A DNA stretch of 64,000 nucleotides, from NCBI GenBank assembly GCA_002914845.1, contig JXTC01000425.1, positions 97,500 through 161,499 of the forward strand, written 5' to 3'. This document shows positions 48,501 to 59,253 of this stretch, in pieces. Each line of letters opens with the position of its first letter. The stretch's first letter is position 1. Under the pieces are notes generated by a model. That model was not told where the DNA came from and made no database searches. It saw nothing but the letters and a program-made list of their open reading frames with translations. Made by a program: the position numbers and the translations under genes. This DNA is from Trema orientale (taxonomy: Eukaryota; Streptophyta; Magnoliopsida; Rosales; Cannabaceae).

Positions 48501-50424
48501 CGTTCATGAATGTGTATATGCGATTCTGTAGACACAAACAAGAATCTTGTACAACTCTTTGGTTTTCTCTTCTAGCATAGCTTATAGATATAGCCAGGTT
48601 TCCAACGTTCTCACTCCCAACATTTCTAAGTAAAACCAATTAAATTATACTGCGATCGAATAACAGGATTGTTAGAAGTTACCTTAGAATGAATTCATGA
48701 ATATTTTGTTATATGTCACTGTGACTTAAACGTGTTCCTTACTACTGTCTGACCACAACTATTGGGTGGGGTAAAACAGTTTTCCTACTTTTTTTTTTCC
48801 TTCTTTAAACTGCCTAGCAGATGCACAGAAAAATTGGCGTATATGCATATCGATTTCCCTTTCGAACATCTTTAGCAAAGACACCCATTGTAAGTAGTAT
48901 TCAGCCGTAAACTAATGTCAATTTGCAAGAGCAGCACTGAAATACTATTATCTGCCATTTAACATGTTAACTACAGGGTGAACTCTATGATATACTCATA
49001 TAGTAGTTTCTTGCAGACGCAACTCATGATGGAGTCAATAGTGAGCCTTCACGAGCAGGTAATTTAAGTTTTTTGAAACTAATGATACAGAACCTATGAG
49101 CTCGATAGTAAACTAGAAGACTTTCTGTTCCTAGACTCGATCTTGTGCAAGTCACGTAAGGATCAGACAATATAGCATTCTTTAATGCTTATTTGTTCAT
49201 GATCACAGTAGATAATGTCATTTCTTTCATCATTGTTTTAGAGTTCGCATCCCAAATATCTATTTGGACAGGCATATTTCCTTGTCTATAGGCTTGTTGC
49301 CTTTCGAATTTGTCTTCCCAAAACTCAGTCTGCATGTCTATTAAGCTTTTAACTAAGGTATGTGATTCTAATAACCATCCTCTTCAGAATAAAATTTCCC
49401 CTGTAAAGCTTAACTATATTTCCATTATGAGACATTTGCTGCTTCTCAGGGAATCAGACCCTTACACCTTAATTTGATATAAAATGATTACAGAGGCCAA
49501 TATTACACATGACATGTCTTTTATCTGTTGATACATTTTTCCCTCTCTAAAATCTTTGGGAATTTGAACCCTTTGAATCAACCTAATAAGCATGTGTGCC
49601 TTAACCTATACAGTCTTGTTCCACTACCAACAAATATTCTGGACACCACAAGTAGTTTCACGGTCCAAAAATCGAGTTCACTTTCATTCATGCTTAGACA
49701 TGCTTTCTCCTCGTCTAGATCCATCTCACTGAATGCTCATTGAATATGCAAACTTCAGCATTTATGTAGGAATAAGTAATCCTAATACCCTGAGGATACA
49801 ATTCTTAGATGATTCAGGTACCTGGTATACTCCTCTATATGAAGTTGAAAGAGCATCAAATCCATAACAAACCTGAACTATAACCTTCTAAAAATTCTTA
49901 CAGACATCCTAAATCAAACCATTTTATAAGGGCAGACTTCTATACTCCTCAAAGATCAAGAATCCACATATACATCATTGTACAGATAATTTACTCGCGG
50001 CAAGTTCTTGTGGGTACCAAAGGCATGCTGATGATCTAGTATAAAGATTATAGTGAAGCTTAGAATTATTGTGCATACTAGTGTTGGAGCTTAAAATTTG
50101 ATTTTGCTTATTATTCTGTTGTTTTATTTTTGTTTCTTCAATAGGAAAAGATTCTTTTGGAAGAAAGGGAGAAGCTCCAAAAAGAGGTAAAAGTGGAGAA
50201 GGAAATTTTCATTTTTCAAACGTATATGGAAGTGGCATTTGTTGCGGTGTGAATGAAGATCAAATGTTATGCTGATGGTTACACTGTACTTCCAGATTGC
50301 AGCCATAGAAGCGAAAAGAAACGAGGACAATAACAATTTGGTGATTGGAAATAGTAATCGTGCTGGTAACCATCTGTCCCTGCACTCGCTGTCGCCACAG
50401 GCAACACTTCATTTGCTTCAGTAA
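30574..50424 (+). CDS. FLC: FLC/MAF-clade MIKC MADS-box transcription factor (7 coding exons)
   Basis: In this clade the protein acts in the nucleus as a repressor of flowering, usually under vernalization or seasonal control. Exons: 30574-30758, 47058-47124, 47856-47917, 47991-48090, 49017-49058, 50145-50186, 50296-50424. Joins are in phase, giving 208 aa (Arabidopsis FLC is 196). The MADS domain (1-60) begins [20 protein letters not shown], typical of FLC rather than SEP or SVP. The K domain includes [20 protein letters not shown]. The end, ATLHLLQ, resembles the short hydrophobic tail of eudicot FLC proteins. Intron 3 must start with GC, not GT, to give the family-standard 62-bp exon 3. 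Intron 1 is 16.3 kb and full of Copia elements. The coding sequence shows no stop or frameshift, so it looks intact; whether the giant intron is spliced efficiently is unknown. Confidence 0.9.
32088..32302. mobile_element. MITE-like element in FLC-like intron 1
   Basis: GGGTTTGGTTTAAATGGTTA at the left, and AATTGTAACCATTGAGAAGT near the right as its rough complement. Between them AAAAAAATTTAATGCTAT occurs twice in direct succession (about 32,195 and 32,220). Flanked by (TA)n on both sides. Confidence 0.55.
32680..33375. other. Possible mitochondrial (organellar) DNA insert
   Basis: A 700-bp block that is visibly more GC-rich than its surroundings and does not look like intron or transposon. 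It contains a diverged tandem pair around CTCCTTGGGATGGGAATGGC (about 32,800 and 32,897). Near 33,324-33,360 it has ACGAGCCACATACAGGGG followed by CTTGCACGTGTGGTTC, whose paired GAGCC/GGTTC stem resembles a conserved group II intron domain common in plant organelle introns. The style matches plant mitochondrial DNA, but I cannot name the gene. Confidence 0.45.
33925..34010 (+). mobile_element. Candidate SINE head (tRNA-related)
   Basis: TGGAGTGGTGTTTACTAAG resembles a pol III A box, and GGTCATGAGTTCAAAACCTG a B box. They are spaced as in a tRNA-derived SINE. No tail or target duplication was established. Confidence 0.35.
35008..35090 (+). mobile_element. Candidate SINE head (Au-like)
   Basis: GGTAGCTAAAGTGGTAGAAT (A-box-like) and TCTAAGGTTTAAGTCCC (B-box-like) are spaced as in plant tRNA-derived SINEs. 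The 3' end is not resolved. Confidence 0.4.
35225..35744 (-). repeat. Element B, 3' LTR (element sense)
   Basis: Pairs with 46,118-46,639. The two copies differ by many substitutions and small indels. Confidence 0.85.
35815..36164 (-). pseudogene. Element B RNase H, distal part
   Basis: The Copia RNase H tail is visible: [11 protein letters not shown], then [16 protein letters not shown] and [13 protein letters not shown]. The 5' part is displaced to beyond 41,199 by element C. Confidence 0.85.
36165..36678 (-). repeat. Element C, 3' LTR (element sense)
   Basis: 514 bp, adjoining a purine-rich tract (AAGTGGAAAAT on the minus strand). Contains an RY octamer TGCATGCA at 36,645-36,652. Confidence 0.88.
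36700..37608 (-). pseudogene. Element C RNase H/connection region remnant
   Basis: The longest open stretch in the window outside introns (271 aa). It contains [20 protein letters not shown] and [13 protein letters not shown], then the RNase H region with [20 protein letters not shown] and YCDSQSAI. It ends in another frame with [14 protein letters not shown]. Confidence 0.88.
37609..38230 (-). pseudogene. Element C reverse transcriptase remnant
   Basis: Fragmented reverse transcriptase. The catalytic YVDD is changed to CVND (about 37,676-37,690), which would remove one catalytic aspartate. Upstream segments are shifted between frames. Confidence 0.75.
38505..39578 (-). pseudogene. Element C integrase remnant
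   Basis: The GAG-pre-integrase zinc region is seen as [19 protein letters not shown] (39,270-39,578). The integrase core tail is seen as [20 protein letters not shown] (about 38,850-38,900). The two lie in different frames. Confidence 0.85.
39793..40560 (-). pseudogene. Element C gag remnant
   Basis: A 126-aa frame ends with a zinc knuckle [14 protein letters not shown], whose last cysteine is replaced by tyrosine. Further gag sequence extends toward 40,560 in broken frames. Confidence 0.75.
40605..40692. repeat. Short GTACGTATGAA-type tandem repeats
   Basis: Four to five degenerate units of about 19-20 bp, each with CCGTACGTATGAA followed by CAGTA or TAGTG, between the primer-binding site and gag of element C. 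The core GTAC / CGTACG words are palindromic. Confidence 0.8.
40709..41198 (-). repeat. Element C, 5' LTR (element sense)
   Basis: About 490 bp; the adjoining primer-binding site is a degraded GGTATCAGA. The RY octamer of the other LTR is reduced here to TGCATG. Confidence 0.88.
41199..43330 (-). pseudogene. Element B integrase to RNase H remnants
   Basis: Integrase: [20 protein letters not shown] and RKTPQQNG (43,082-43,330). Reverse transcriptase: the YVDD box reads YVND at about 41,801-41,818. RNase H/connection: [19 protein letters not shown] (41,237-41,488). Frameshifts and stops are numerous. Confidence 0.8.
44172..44435. repeat. 132-bp tandem duplication across the MITE/gag junction
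   Basis: CCTCCATTTTTTGCTTTTGC and the first 110 bp of the MITE are present twice in direct succession with almost no differences. The duplication is therefore younger than the MITE insertion. Confidence 0.85.
44196..45498. mobile_element. PIF/Harbinger-like MITE inside element B gag
   Basis: The left end GGTAGTGTTTAGTTTGATAG and the right end CTGTCAAACCAAATGCCACC are inverted counterparts. Both are flanked by TTA, the 3-bp target typical of PIF/Harbinger elements. The left end, including 20 or so bases of gag, is duplicated in tandem (132-bp unit, second start at 44,328). No transposase is seen. Confidence 0.7.
46118..46639 (-). repeat. Element B, 5' LTR (element sense)
   Basis: Adjoins the primer-binding site (TGGTATCAAGAGC on the minus strand, about 46,102-46,114). 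The LTR starts TGTGATGATGG and ends ACGTAACA on the plus strand. Confidence 0.85.
46918..47057 (+). repeat. 26-bp tandem repeats and duplicated splice acceptor before exon 2
   Basis: The unit AAGTTTCCATGTCACTAAG (plus TTCATAG) occurs three to four times. The word TTTCCATGTTTTCAGGTTG, containing the 3' splice site, occurs twice: at about 46,882-46,900 (decoy) and 47,042-47,060 (used). The copy at 46,897 would enter a stop after a few codons. Confidence 0.85.
47918..47990 (+). other. FLC-like intron 3: 73-bp GC-AG intron
   Basis: The 5' splice site reads AAAG|GCAACT and the 3' site CCGTAG. Using it gives a 62-bp exon 3, the standard MIKC length, and joins the K-domain sequence correctly. A GT site 30 bp further on (47,948) is also in phase. 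Confidence 0.7.
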
Positions 50425-52904
50425 CAAATGTTACCTTCCTTGCTCAAAGGAGCAAGCAAATCAACGTTGGTGGAGCTCACCAACACCAGCCACATTATCA
50501 TGACTGCTTAAAACCAATGTATTAGCCTCTAGCGGGTCAAATAAGTTTGCTACCTAGCTTTACACTCAAAAGCTTCCCCTCAAAAGCTTCCACTTCAATT
50601 TGGGTGTCAATCTTAGCTTACAATCATATGTTAAAGTGTGTATTCCTATTTCTTGTTTGTAACCTATTGGCTCGGCTGAAACAACAATCATCAGATGTTT
50701 ATTTACATTAGAATGGTAAATGGTTGTTACTTAATAACAATATTGTGCTGCTGTGAGGTTGTTTTAACTTCAAATATTATCCTGGCCATATGATCATTAA
50801 TGACTTTTGTTGGGGTATGTTTCTACTGCTAAATTGTTTTTAAGGAACAAAAACGATCATATCATAGTTGATTTACAGATATTTGCATACCTCCTTAATT
50901 TGACGGGGTCCAAGCCATGGAGCATGTTTTGCTGCAAAGTTGCAAATGTCTTGGCAAGACCTCCTCCTAAGCTTGAATGTTAGCTATCTGTACAAGAACA
51001 TAAACAACGAATATGATTAGTGAATGAAAGGTCTCAAATCGATATAACTGAGCAAACACGTTCGAAACGGGAGGTAATGTATAAAATTTTATTACCAGAA
51101 TGATTCAGCTTCTCTCGTCCTAAATTGACAATGTAATGTGACTCTAGTCTATATTGACACTATAGTGTTCAATGACATGCAAATACGAAAAAGATTTAAA
51201 AGAACACCCCTTTCACAAGCAGGTCATCCGGTAATAAGAGGGAAATTATGTCTTCACTAATGAACTAAGCCTATTGTTGATTGCACGAATTGCCTCTCAA
51301 TGTGTGTGTGTGTGTATATATATGTATATGTTCTAAGACGAGAAAAAACCAAAAGCTAAAAAAAAAAAGATAGTAACTAAGCTAGCAGTAACAAAGCAAA
51401 ACGTGGTGGTGCATGGTGATATATATAGGGTCGGCATAGTGGATACACGTATATTATATAAGGCGATTAAGGAAAGCTATCAATTAGTAATGAGTATGCA
51501 GCAAATGAATGCTGGACAAAGGTGGTGCGCGTTGCCACTTGGAGCACGTAGAGTTGGGACACATTGCTTACCTGGTACTTTGTACTGCATGCCAAGTGGA
51601 GCGGCCGTCCGACTAATTCATGTTATGCCGTGTGTAAACTATATGTGAGGTCTCTGTCACCGCTTGGCGCAAGTGGACCAAAGTTGAGGTGAAGAGAAAA
51701 TTCTTTACCAGCTTTGTGGACAAGGACAACGGTTCTCAAATCTCAAGGCTGCACCGTAATTTAGTACAATCAAATCAAACCCTTAATTTTTTATTTATTT
51801 ATTTGTTTCTCCTCTTTTTATTTTCAGTTCATTCCGTTTATGTATCTTAGAAACTGTTTATACAAATTGTGATCATAGTTGGTTAGGCATTTGGCTTTCA
51901 GGTTTACCTGAAGTAGAAACTTATAAGAGATACACACTCACAAGTAACAATACCGAGTTCTCTCCTTAATTTTTCCTTAATTCCTCAGTCCAACGTTAGT
52001 TTTGTCCCTACTATTTCTTTTTCTTCCTTTCATTATCGAGTGATTAATAGTGATATTATTATTTGTGATATCATTGTCATTCGGATCAATTAAGTCTGCT
52101 TTGGCAAAGGCAATAGCTGAGTCTGTAACGAAAGCATGATGCAACTGTATCAGCCAAAAAAAATTAAGAAGTCAACAAAAGAAAAAAGAAAAATAATGTA
52201 CATAAAAATATACAATTAATTATCTATATACGCTAGGGTCACATATTCGTGTTACAGAGTCATATTTAGATCGATACGATTACGACATAATACGATAACA
52301 CTCCGACCTAAACACGATACGATTAATAAACGTATCAAAAACTTAAACCTAAATACGATACAATTAGTACAAGTATAACACAATCCGACACTTGCAACCT
52401 GTTTAATAAATATGTCATGTATCATATCATGACTTGTTTTATACGATTACTCTAATTTAACACGATTATGCACTAAATAATTCAATTTTACACACACACA
52501 CATATATATATGTATATATACATATATATATATATGTTTAGAATTATCAAAATTGCATTTAAAATATTAAAATATTAATAAATGTGTCGTATTAGTGTCG
52601 TGTTGACACCACACGAAAACGACCAGTTTAATTAAACAGGTTATACGGGTTATTTTCGGGTTAAGCGGGTTGACCCAAAATCTACCTATTTATTATACGT
52701 GTCACACATATTAATAACAAATTGACACAAAAAATAAATAGATCACCGAAATAACCCACTTATTTCGTGTCATTTTCAAGTTGTATCATCATTTCATTTC
52801 ATGTTCAAATATACACTGGAGTTCAAGAAACAAATGGGACCTAATTAAATCATTTCGAAGGTTGCAGCCATTTATACATGCAGCAAGTTTAAGAAACTTT
52901 GGCC
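50425..52904. other. FLC-like 3' UTR and intergenic DNA
   Basis: The 3' UTR probably extends several hundred bases. A (TG)n(TA)n tract is at about 51,300-51,325. An 81-codon frame at 51,403-51,648 has a composition unlike its surroundings but matches nothing I know. Near 51,650 a 19-base word is shared with 46,983. (AT)n tracts at 52,490-52,540. No gene supported. Confidence 0.45.
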
Positions 52905-53262
52905 CCGTTTGGTTCACCTATTTGAATGGGTGTATTTGAATGGAAATTGTGGAATGTATTATAATTAAAATGGGAGACATTTGAAGTGAAATAAATTGGA
53001 ATTAGTTGTAATTAGAATGTGAGATATTAGAATGAACCATTCAAAAATACCTCTAAGCTCTATTCTCATTCCAAGACACAAAAAACTCGTTCTAATAGTT
53101 GATGTGACTGATAGACCATTTGAATGGAAAAACTGAATTGTGAAAATAAACACACATTCTAAAAAACCATTTGAATATAACAATTAGAATCGTTGAAACA
53201 AACACTCACTCGGATAGATATTCTATTTGAATGGAATAAAATAGATGAAATAAACAAAGTCT
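52905..53262. mobile_element. MITE with TTTGGTTCACC/ATTTCATC-type ends
   Basis: Left end GGCCCCGTTTGGTTCACCTA; right end AAATAGATGAAATAAACAAA is its degraded complement. The word TATTTGAATGG recurs throughout. Non-coding. Confidence 0.6.
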
Positions 53263-53539
53263 TTTTTTATCACAAAAAAAAAATAATAATATTGTTTAAG
53301 AAGATTTTTATAATTTTATTGATGTGGGCGGGTCAACAAATTGTTGGTGTACCAACGTGACATTTACAGACCAACCCGGCCCCTATATAATTGCATATCA
53401 TTGTACTTTTGTTACCTTTTTTTTTTTTTTCTTTTCTCTCTTTTTTTTAATTGTTATTTTTTGAAGCGCAATGGCACTTGTCACTCACTTGTTTGGCATA
53501 TATTTCGCTCGTGTTTTAAATGTTAGAGCATCTCTAATA

Positions 53540-53765
53540 GGCATATATATATATTTTTTTAATTATTATTTTTAAAAGTGGAGTTTAACTAATGATCTCT
53601 ACTTATTACAAATTAAAGAAAAATACCTACTACTACTTAATCCCCACCCCACTCCATTGGGGATAATAGATTTTCACGCCTACCCCCAGTGTGTAACTCG
53701 AACATAGGACCGAAATTCTTAGGTAGTAGATGCTCTTACTACTTGAGCCAACCCACTTCATCGCA
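53540..53765 (-). mobile_element. Candidate tRNA-derived SINE
   Basis: On the minus strand TGGCTCAAGTAGTAAGAGC (A-box-like) is followed by TCCTATGTTCGAGTTACAC (B-box-like) at tRNA-like spacing, as in many plant SINE heads. The body extends leftward to about 53,540; the tail is uncertain. Confidence 0.45.
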
Positions 53766-53789
53766 GCATATTAAGTCTATACCAATATT

Positions 53790-54356
53790 AAAATAATTAT
53801 TTAATGGTGTTCTAATTTGTAGCATGTACTATTTGTTGTGCCAAATATAGCACCAAAAATAGCGTATATTAAATTTTAGCATGTAATATTATTTACGCTA
53901 TTGTCATTATTTTAAATGTAAAATATTCATATATTTTATAATATTATCAAAATTCAACGTATGTATACAGTTTTCATTAAATTTTATTTACAAGTTAATC
54001 CTAGAATTAACAGGAGAATAAAATTTTATCTGTAATTTTTTTGTATTAACTAGTTTGTTTATTTATGTAAAATGTGAGTAATTGTAAATTGGTAGATGAA
54101 GTTAATTTTATAATGAGTAATTAGATGATAAATTAATAAAAAACTGATAGTTAAAAATATATATTTTATATATAATATTAATATTTAAAATACAAAATAA
54201 CATTTTTTTAGCATGTATACATTGGAGCAAAATTCAAAAGTGCATGCTAAATTTAGCATTAGCACACCCATTTTTAGCATAATGTTGTTGGAGATGTATT
54301 ACTTACTAATAAAATAAATCGTCACCAATGGTAGAGCCATAAATCCAAATCTAGCN
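53790..54356. other. Intergenic, no gene seen
   Basis: Very AT-rich, with repeated ATTTAGCAT-type words. Ends at a single ambiguous base (54,356). Confidence 0.4.
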
Positions 54357-54561
54357 AGGCTCAACTTCCATCCAAGCTTTGGATGATTGGTTGCAAGAGC
54401 GTGATGCTCTCTTACGGTCCTTGAAGGACAACTTACGCAGTGCTCAGCATCAGATGGAACAGAAGGCCAATAGCCACCGTCGGGAGGTCGAGTTCGCTGT
54501 GGGTGATACGGTCCTCGTCCGCTTGCAACCGTATCGACACAATAAAAAGAAAGATGATCAA
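54357..54561 (+). pseudogene. Ty3/Gypsy integrase C-terminal fragment
   Basis: The frame with DDWLQERDALLRSLKDNL and then VEFAVGDTVLVRLQPYRHN is the segment after the Ty3/Gypsy integrase core that leads to the GDWVYLKLQPYRQ-type motif. Only about 65 codons remain, with no LTR or other domain nearby. The upstream edge abuts an N. Confidence 0.8.
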
Positions 54562-57500
54562 TAGAATAACCTTTCTTAAACGAAGAGGATTTTTTTTTTT
54601 TTTTAATTCAACTCCTTTCATTTTGCGTACCGTGAGTGAACCTTAGTTTTGAATGTAAATCGAGCAAAGTAGTAGGTTCTTCAACTTGAAAGTAAACTAA
54701 GGATCATCAATCATACGACTTTGTTGCGCAATCCATTTTAAGCAGAGTGCCATTAATCTACTGGTTCTCTTTTTTTGGGATTAAAAACAATTTGCAGCCA
54801 ATTCGTCCCTTGAGGACACATTTGTTGTACGAAATTAGTTAGAATTATTAGTTCGAATTGGAAAGAGAGAATATGGTAAATACTATCATGTGTTTAGCGG
54901 AATGTTCAAATGGGATTAATTTTTATTATGGATTATTTATCTTTGTCTTAAGTTTACATTATATATGGAATTAGGATAAATCCTTATCTCAATTTTGGTC
55001 GGGACACACGAAATATGCTTTGAATGTGTATATTATAATATATATACTGAGCTTGATTTATTTCAACAATAATTCATCAGAGATTTGAGAGCTTACCTTA
55101 CTAAGTTGCATGTTACATGATTAATTTGTTTAATTGTAAAATGGAACCCCACGTTTGTCTTGTGAAACCTTTAATATTCTAAATACTAATATGGATAAAA
55201 TAGTACTGCATGTCTCAGCTTTTATACTAAATTTTTTGTACCAACACATGTGGTGTATAAGTTATCAACATCTAATTAGTGTGTTAATACTTATCACAAA
55301 TAGAATAAACATTATCACCAATTGAGTGGTGACAAATCATATGCCACATGTGTTGGTATTAAAATTTTGGTACAAAAATTAGTGTCTCAAGTATTATCCA
55401 ATATGGATACGGGGTATTTGGCGTTCGTAGCTTACCAATCACAAATCTGTGCATGTTTTAAAAAATTATCATCAGAGTGCACTTCGGCGTAAAATGAGCT
55501 TAATGACACACTTCACGATTCCATTTTGTGTTAATTAAATATGATACTAAACTAATCAAAGTGGGTCCTCTACATTTCATAGACATGCCACATTGCCACG
55601 TATTTGGATTAGGCAGACCTCACGCACTAATTTTTCTCTTCACAAGTTATCGATAAACTTCGTAGTCTGAATCTCCAACTACCGCTTAGCCAATGAATCT
55701 TGAAATGATATGTTTTGCCAATAAAGAAATCATTTGGAATTTAATATTTTTATGGATCTAATATTTAAGAGATATAATCTTTTTTTTTTATACTTTGTAT
55801 TTTACTATTTTATTCAAATTATACTTTATATTTTCGTTATTATAAATATTGATTTTTAGATTTAAAATTTGTTATAAATTTATATCTACACTAATTTAGA
55901 GCAGTTAATTTACTAAGATGTTGTTTAAAAAATTAAAAATAAACTATATAAAAATTATCTGAGATTAAATTTATTAAATCATTTTAGTAAATTAGCTGTT
56001 TTAAATTGGTGTTATGTATAAATTTGTAACATATTTTAAATTTAAGGATTAATGTTGATAATAATCAGTATAAATTGAAGAAAGTGTCTTATATAAATAT
56101 AAAGTATAAAAGTGATATTATCCGAATATTTAACTTAAAACCTTCAAAGTTTTATGTCCAAGTAACCCTTCGTTTTTATTTGCTAAAGTTTCGGAAGAAG
56201 CTTTGCGTCCTTCGGTTATTTTCTTCTCTGTCTTATAGTATAAAGTATATACAAGTAATCATAAAGAACCTTGCTGAATTATTTGAATTGAACAGATTAC
56301 CGACTCTTCCTTGTATTATTCCATGGTGTGTGGGATTAGCGGGACCTACAACGTGAAGAATGTGATCTAATCAACCTGAAATATAGGGAATTAAATCCCA
56401 AAATCATAATCTTTTAAAAACAACCCAACAGAGAATTCAATTTTAGAGAGAGTTAAGGACACCTATTTTTTGCGCACAAATTTTCACTGTTGGTGATGTG
56501 TCATATATTTTTAACCAAATAATTTTTAATAGCATTGTCCTCCTTCAACACAAGATATTGATTTATGCAAATCTTTTGCTAAAGTAAATTATTAATAGTA
56601 ACATACAAATCTAAGAGAGTAATTTAACCATTTTATCTATCAACAAAATTATGATCAACCAGATTTTTTGTTAGATGACAATAAATGCATCGAGTTTAAT
56701 CAAATATTTTACGCTCATGTCTGATCAAAAAATATTTTACGCATATGGCCCAAATCAGGACCATATGTTTATTTTTATTTTATTTTCCAATACTACTAAT
56801 ACTAGTAACTTGCTTTAATGGGGGACAGCAACACGAATTTGTTATCCAGCCGGGTCATACCCAAGATTATCCCCAAACAGATAATTAAATATGCAGCCTC
56901 ACGCGCTCATTCAGTTCTTCTTCTTTTATGCTAAAGCCACGCGCCTCTTCATTGTGTAAAGGGAAGAACTGAAATATTGACTATTCTACGTTAACAATAT
57001 AATATAACTATATAAGGCGGTTGTGACTCGTTTATTTTGGCAGAGAAAATTGAGAAGATAAGGTACCCACGTCATCCGGTCCCACATTATCACCACCGAT
57101 TCCATATCCACCTCAATCAACATCGAGTGCTCCACACGCGCACTTTTTCTTTACGTGGGCCCCTATCTCATCTTAAAAAGCAACTCCTCCAACTAACCCC
57201 CCCTATCCAATTCCAACCCTTTCCTTTAAAAAAAAAATATAATAATAATTATTTCTTTGATATTTAATTATGGGTATGTAATTTCGAGTTCCAAACATTT
57301 TCTCTTAATCCAAACACCAAAAAGAAAATAGCCGGAAAAGAAAAGAAAAGAAAATTTCGTGTGCGCTTTTTCGAATTCCATCCGCCGCCGGGTCTACTTC
57401 TCGTTTTCTCTTTCCGAGAATCTGGACAAAGAATTTTCCCGAGAAACAAACAAAAAGACCCTGCCCTATTACAACTCTCCACTGGTGTCTTCATCTATAC

Positions 57501-57680
57501 TCCAATCAGCCAAACACGCAACGCAGTTGGATAGAGTTTCTCAGTTTTATCCATTTGCCTCGATTTTAGCAAAAACCTTTCTTTAATTTTCTTTCTTTAG
57601 CTGCGATTAGAAACCAATTTTCCGATTAGCCGAAGGATTTTCTATTCAATTTTCTCGGGAAAAAGAAAAAAGAGAAAAAT
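54562..57680. other. Intergenic, including the promoter of the next gene
   Basis: AT-rich, with no supported gene. The last 700 bp is less AT-rich and pyrimidine-rich (56,900-57,680) and is probably the promoter and leader of the gene starting at 57,681. Confidence 0.45.
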
Positions 57681-59253
57681 ATGATGAGAAGGCAACAGGA
57701 TCATCATCATCGTCATCATCATCATCAGCAGTCGGGGGTTCTGTACGAGCTTTCGGCTCTGGTTCTCAACATCCTTCGATCTCCTCCATCGCCGATCCCG
57801 TTCTCCGATCAGTCGCCGCCGGTGTCGCCGGTGAGGAGGTCGCCGGCGGCGACGCAGATATCGCCGGCGGGTTTCGCTTCGCTACTGTTGGGGGTGTCTC
57901 TGGCTCTGATGCTCTGTGGATCGGTGACTTTCTTTATCGGATTCATATTGATGCCATGGGTTCTTGGGTTGGTGATGGTGTTCTATGTGGCTGGGATCGT
58001 TTCAAGCCTGTCCATGTTGGGTCGCTCCATTTTTTGTTACGCCATGGCACCTTCGAACCCCAGAAAGGAAATTCCTGGTATGTTAATAATAGTTTCACCT
58101 TAATTTATTACGCCTTATGATTTGATCTTATTCTAATTCCACAACGTTCTTGTTTAATATATATATATATATATATTTTATTTATTTTTCAACAACTCTC
58201 AAGTATGATTTAATTTGTTTATATATGGGGATTAAGGATTATTGGTAGAAAATTAATTATTGTTTGTTTGATTTTGGTCCTAACTGGATTTGGATGTAAT
58301 AAATAAAATAAATAAATAAATTCTTTGGTTTATATTTTTTAAAAGCTTAGGAATTAGGAAAGGAAAAACCTTCCTGTTTTTTTTTTGGACTCAAATTATA
58401 AATTTGCTTACTCTAATATTTATCTCTCTTTAAAAGGAGGGTCATTTTTTGTATTAAGAAAAATCTTGAGTTGTATATGTGTCTGGCCATGTTTGCCTCC
58501 CCTGCTAATGTAACTATTGAATTAGTTTCGATCTATATATAGTTGGTTTGGTTTTCAAGGTCTTAGTCATTTGATAAAAAAATTAGTAGCTCGGCTTTTT
58601 AATTTCGACTCTTAATTTTGGGCATGTCTCTGCAGTATTTAGGCGAATTATGCGCATTATTAGCACGAGTGAATAAACTATCCATGAAAAAACAGGGATT
58701 ATAATCAGAAGAATCATATGGTTAGTGAGTTATAATTGTTTCAACAAGTAGACTGACTCGTCTAGCTTAAGTCAAGATTAAGTTTCCCTTAGCCCCACTT
58801 GGATATGGCAAAGCCCAATTACGTCGAGCATGAAGAAATTGATCAAAATTAGACTTGCTAAACAAATTAAACCTCAATAACTCGAACGATTCAAGTCCAA
58901 AAACACATGTTTTCTCTTGTCTACCCAAAAAATTCAAGTAAATTTTAGTAGAACTTACAACCCATTTCAGAATTATCCACACTGTAATTTTCTCCCATTG
59001 TTAATGAGTTGTACTTGCCCCCCGTAAAGTGGAAAGATGAACTTAGAAGTCCGTCTTCTCTTTTGGTTGTCCAATGGCCGAGCTTTATCAGTATACTGAG
59101 AAGCTTTCATTATTGTCCTAGTTATGGAGTTCATTATATTAATTTTCATCTGTTTGAGCTTTTGAACTTCTTAGTAATGCCTAGCGTTTTGAAGATTGCT
59201 CCCATTGACTCTTCCTATAATTTTGTTTCAATGCAGCATGGAAAGTATTGTGA
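57681..59253 (+). CDS. Plant-specific small membrane protein, function unknown (2 exons)
   Basis: Exon 1 is 57,681-58,077; the donor CCTG|GTATG joins an acceptor ATGCAG at 59,236. A tiny second exon (59,237-59,253) then adds six residues, giving the C terminus PRKEIPAWKVL (137 aa in all). The N terminus is His/Gln-rich. A Ser/Pro-rich linker with two SPP-like repeats follows. Two hydrophobic segments come next, roughly residues 66-88 (FASLLLGVSLALMLCGSVTF) and 93-115, so a two-pass membrane protein is likely. GC-rich codons in exon 1 contrast with the flanks, supporting real coding. I do not recognise a named family. The second exon is inferred from phase and splice signals and is less certain. 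Confidence 0.7.
58078..59236 (+). other. Intron of the membrane-protein gene
   Basis: About 1.16 kb, GT...AG, AT-rich. Open frames inside it (for example 59,009-59,470) have no family resemblance. Confidence 0.6.

Noticed and set aside
51403-51648. 81-aa frame with several cysteines downstream of the FLC-like gene
   Set aside because: No family resemblance, no codon or splice support, and it lies in intergenic DNA. I kept only the shared 19-mer nearby as an observation.
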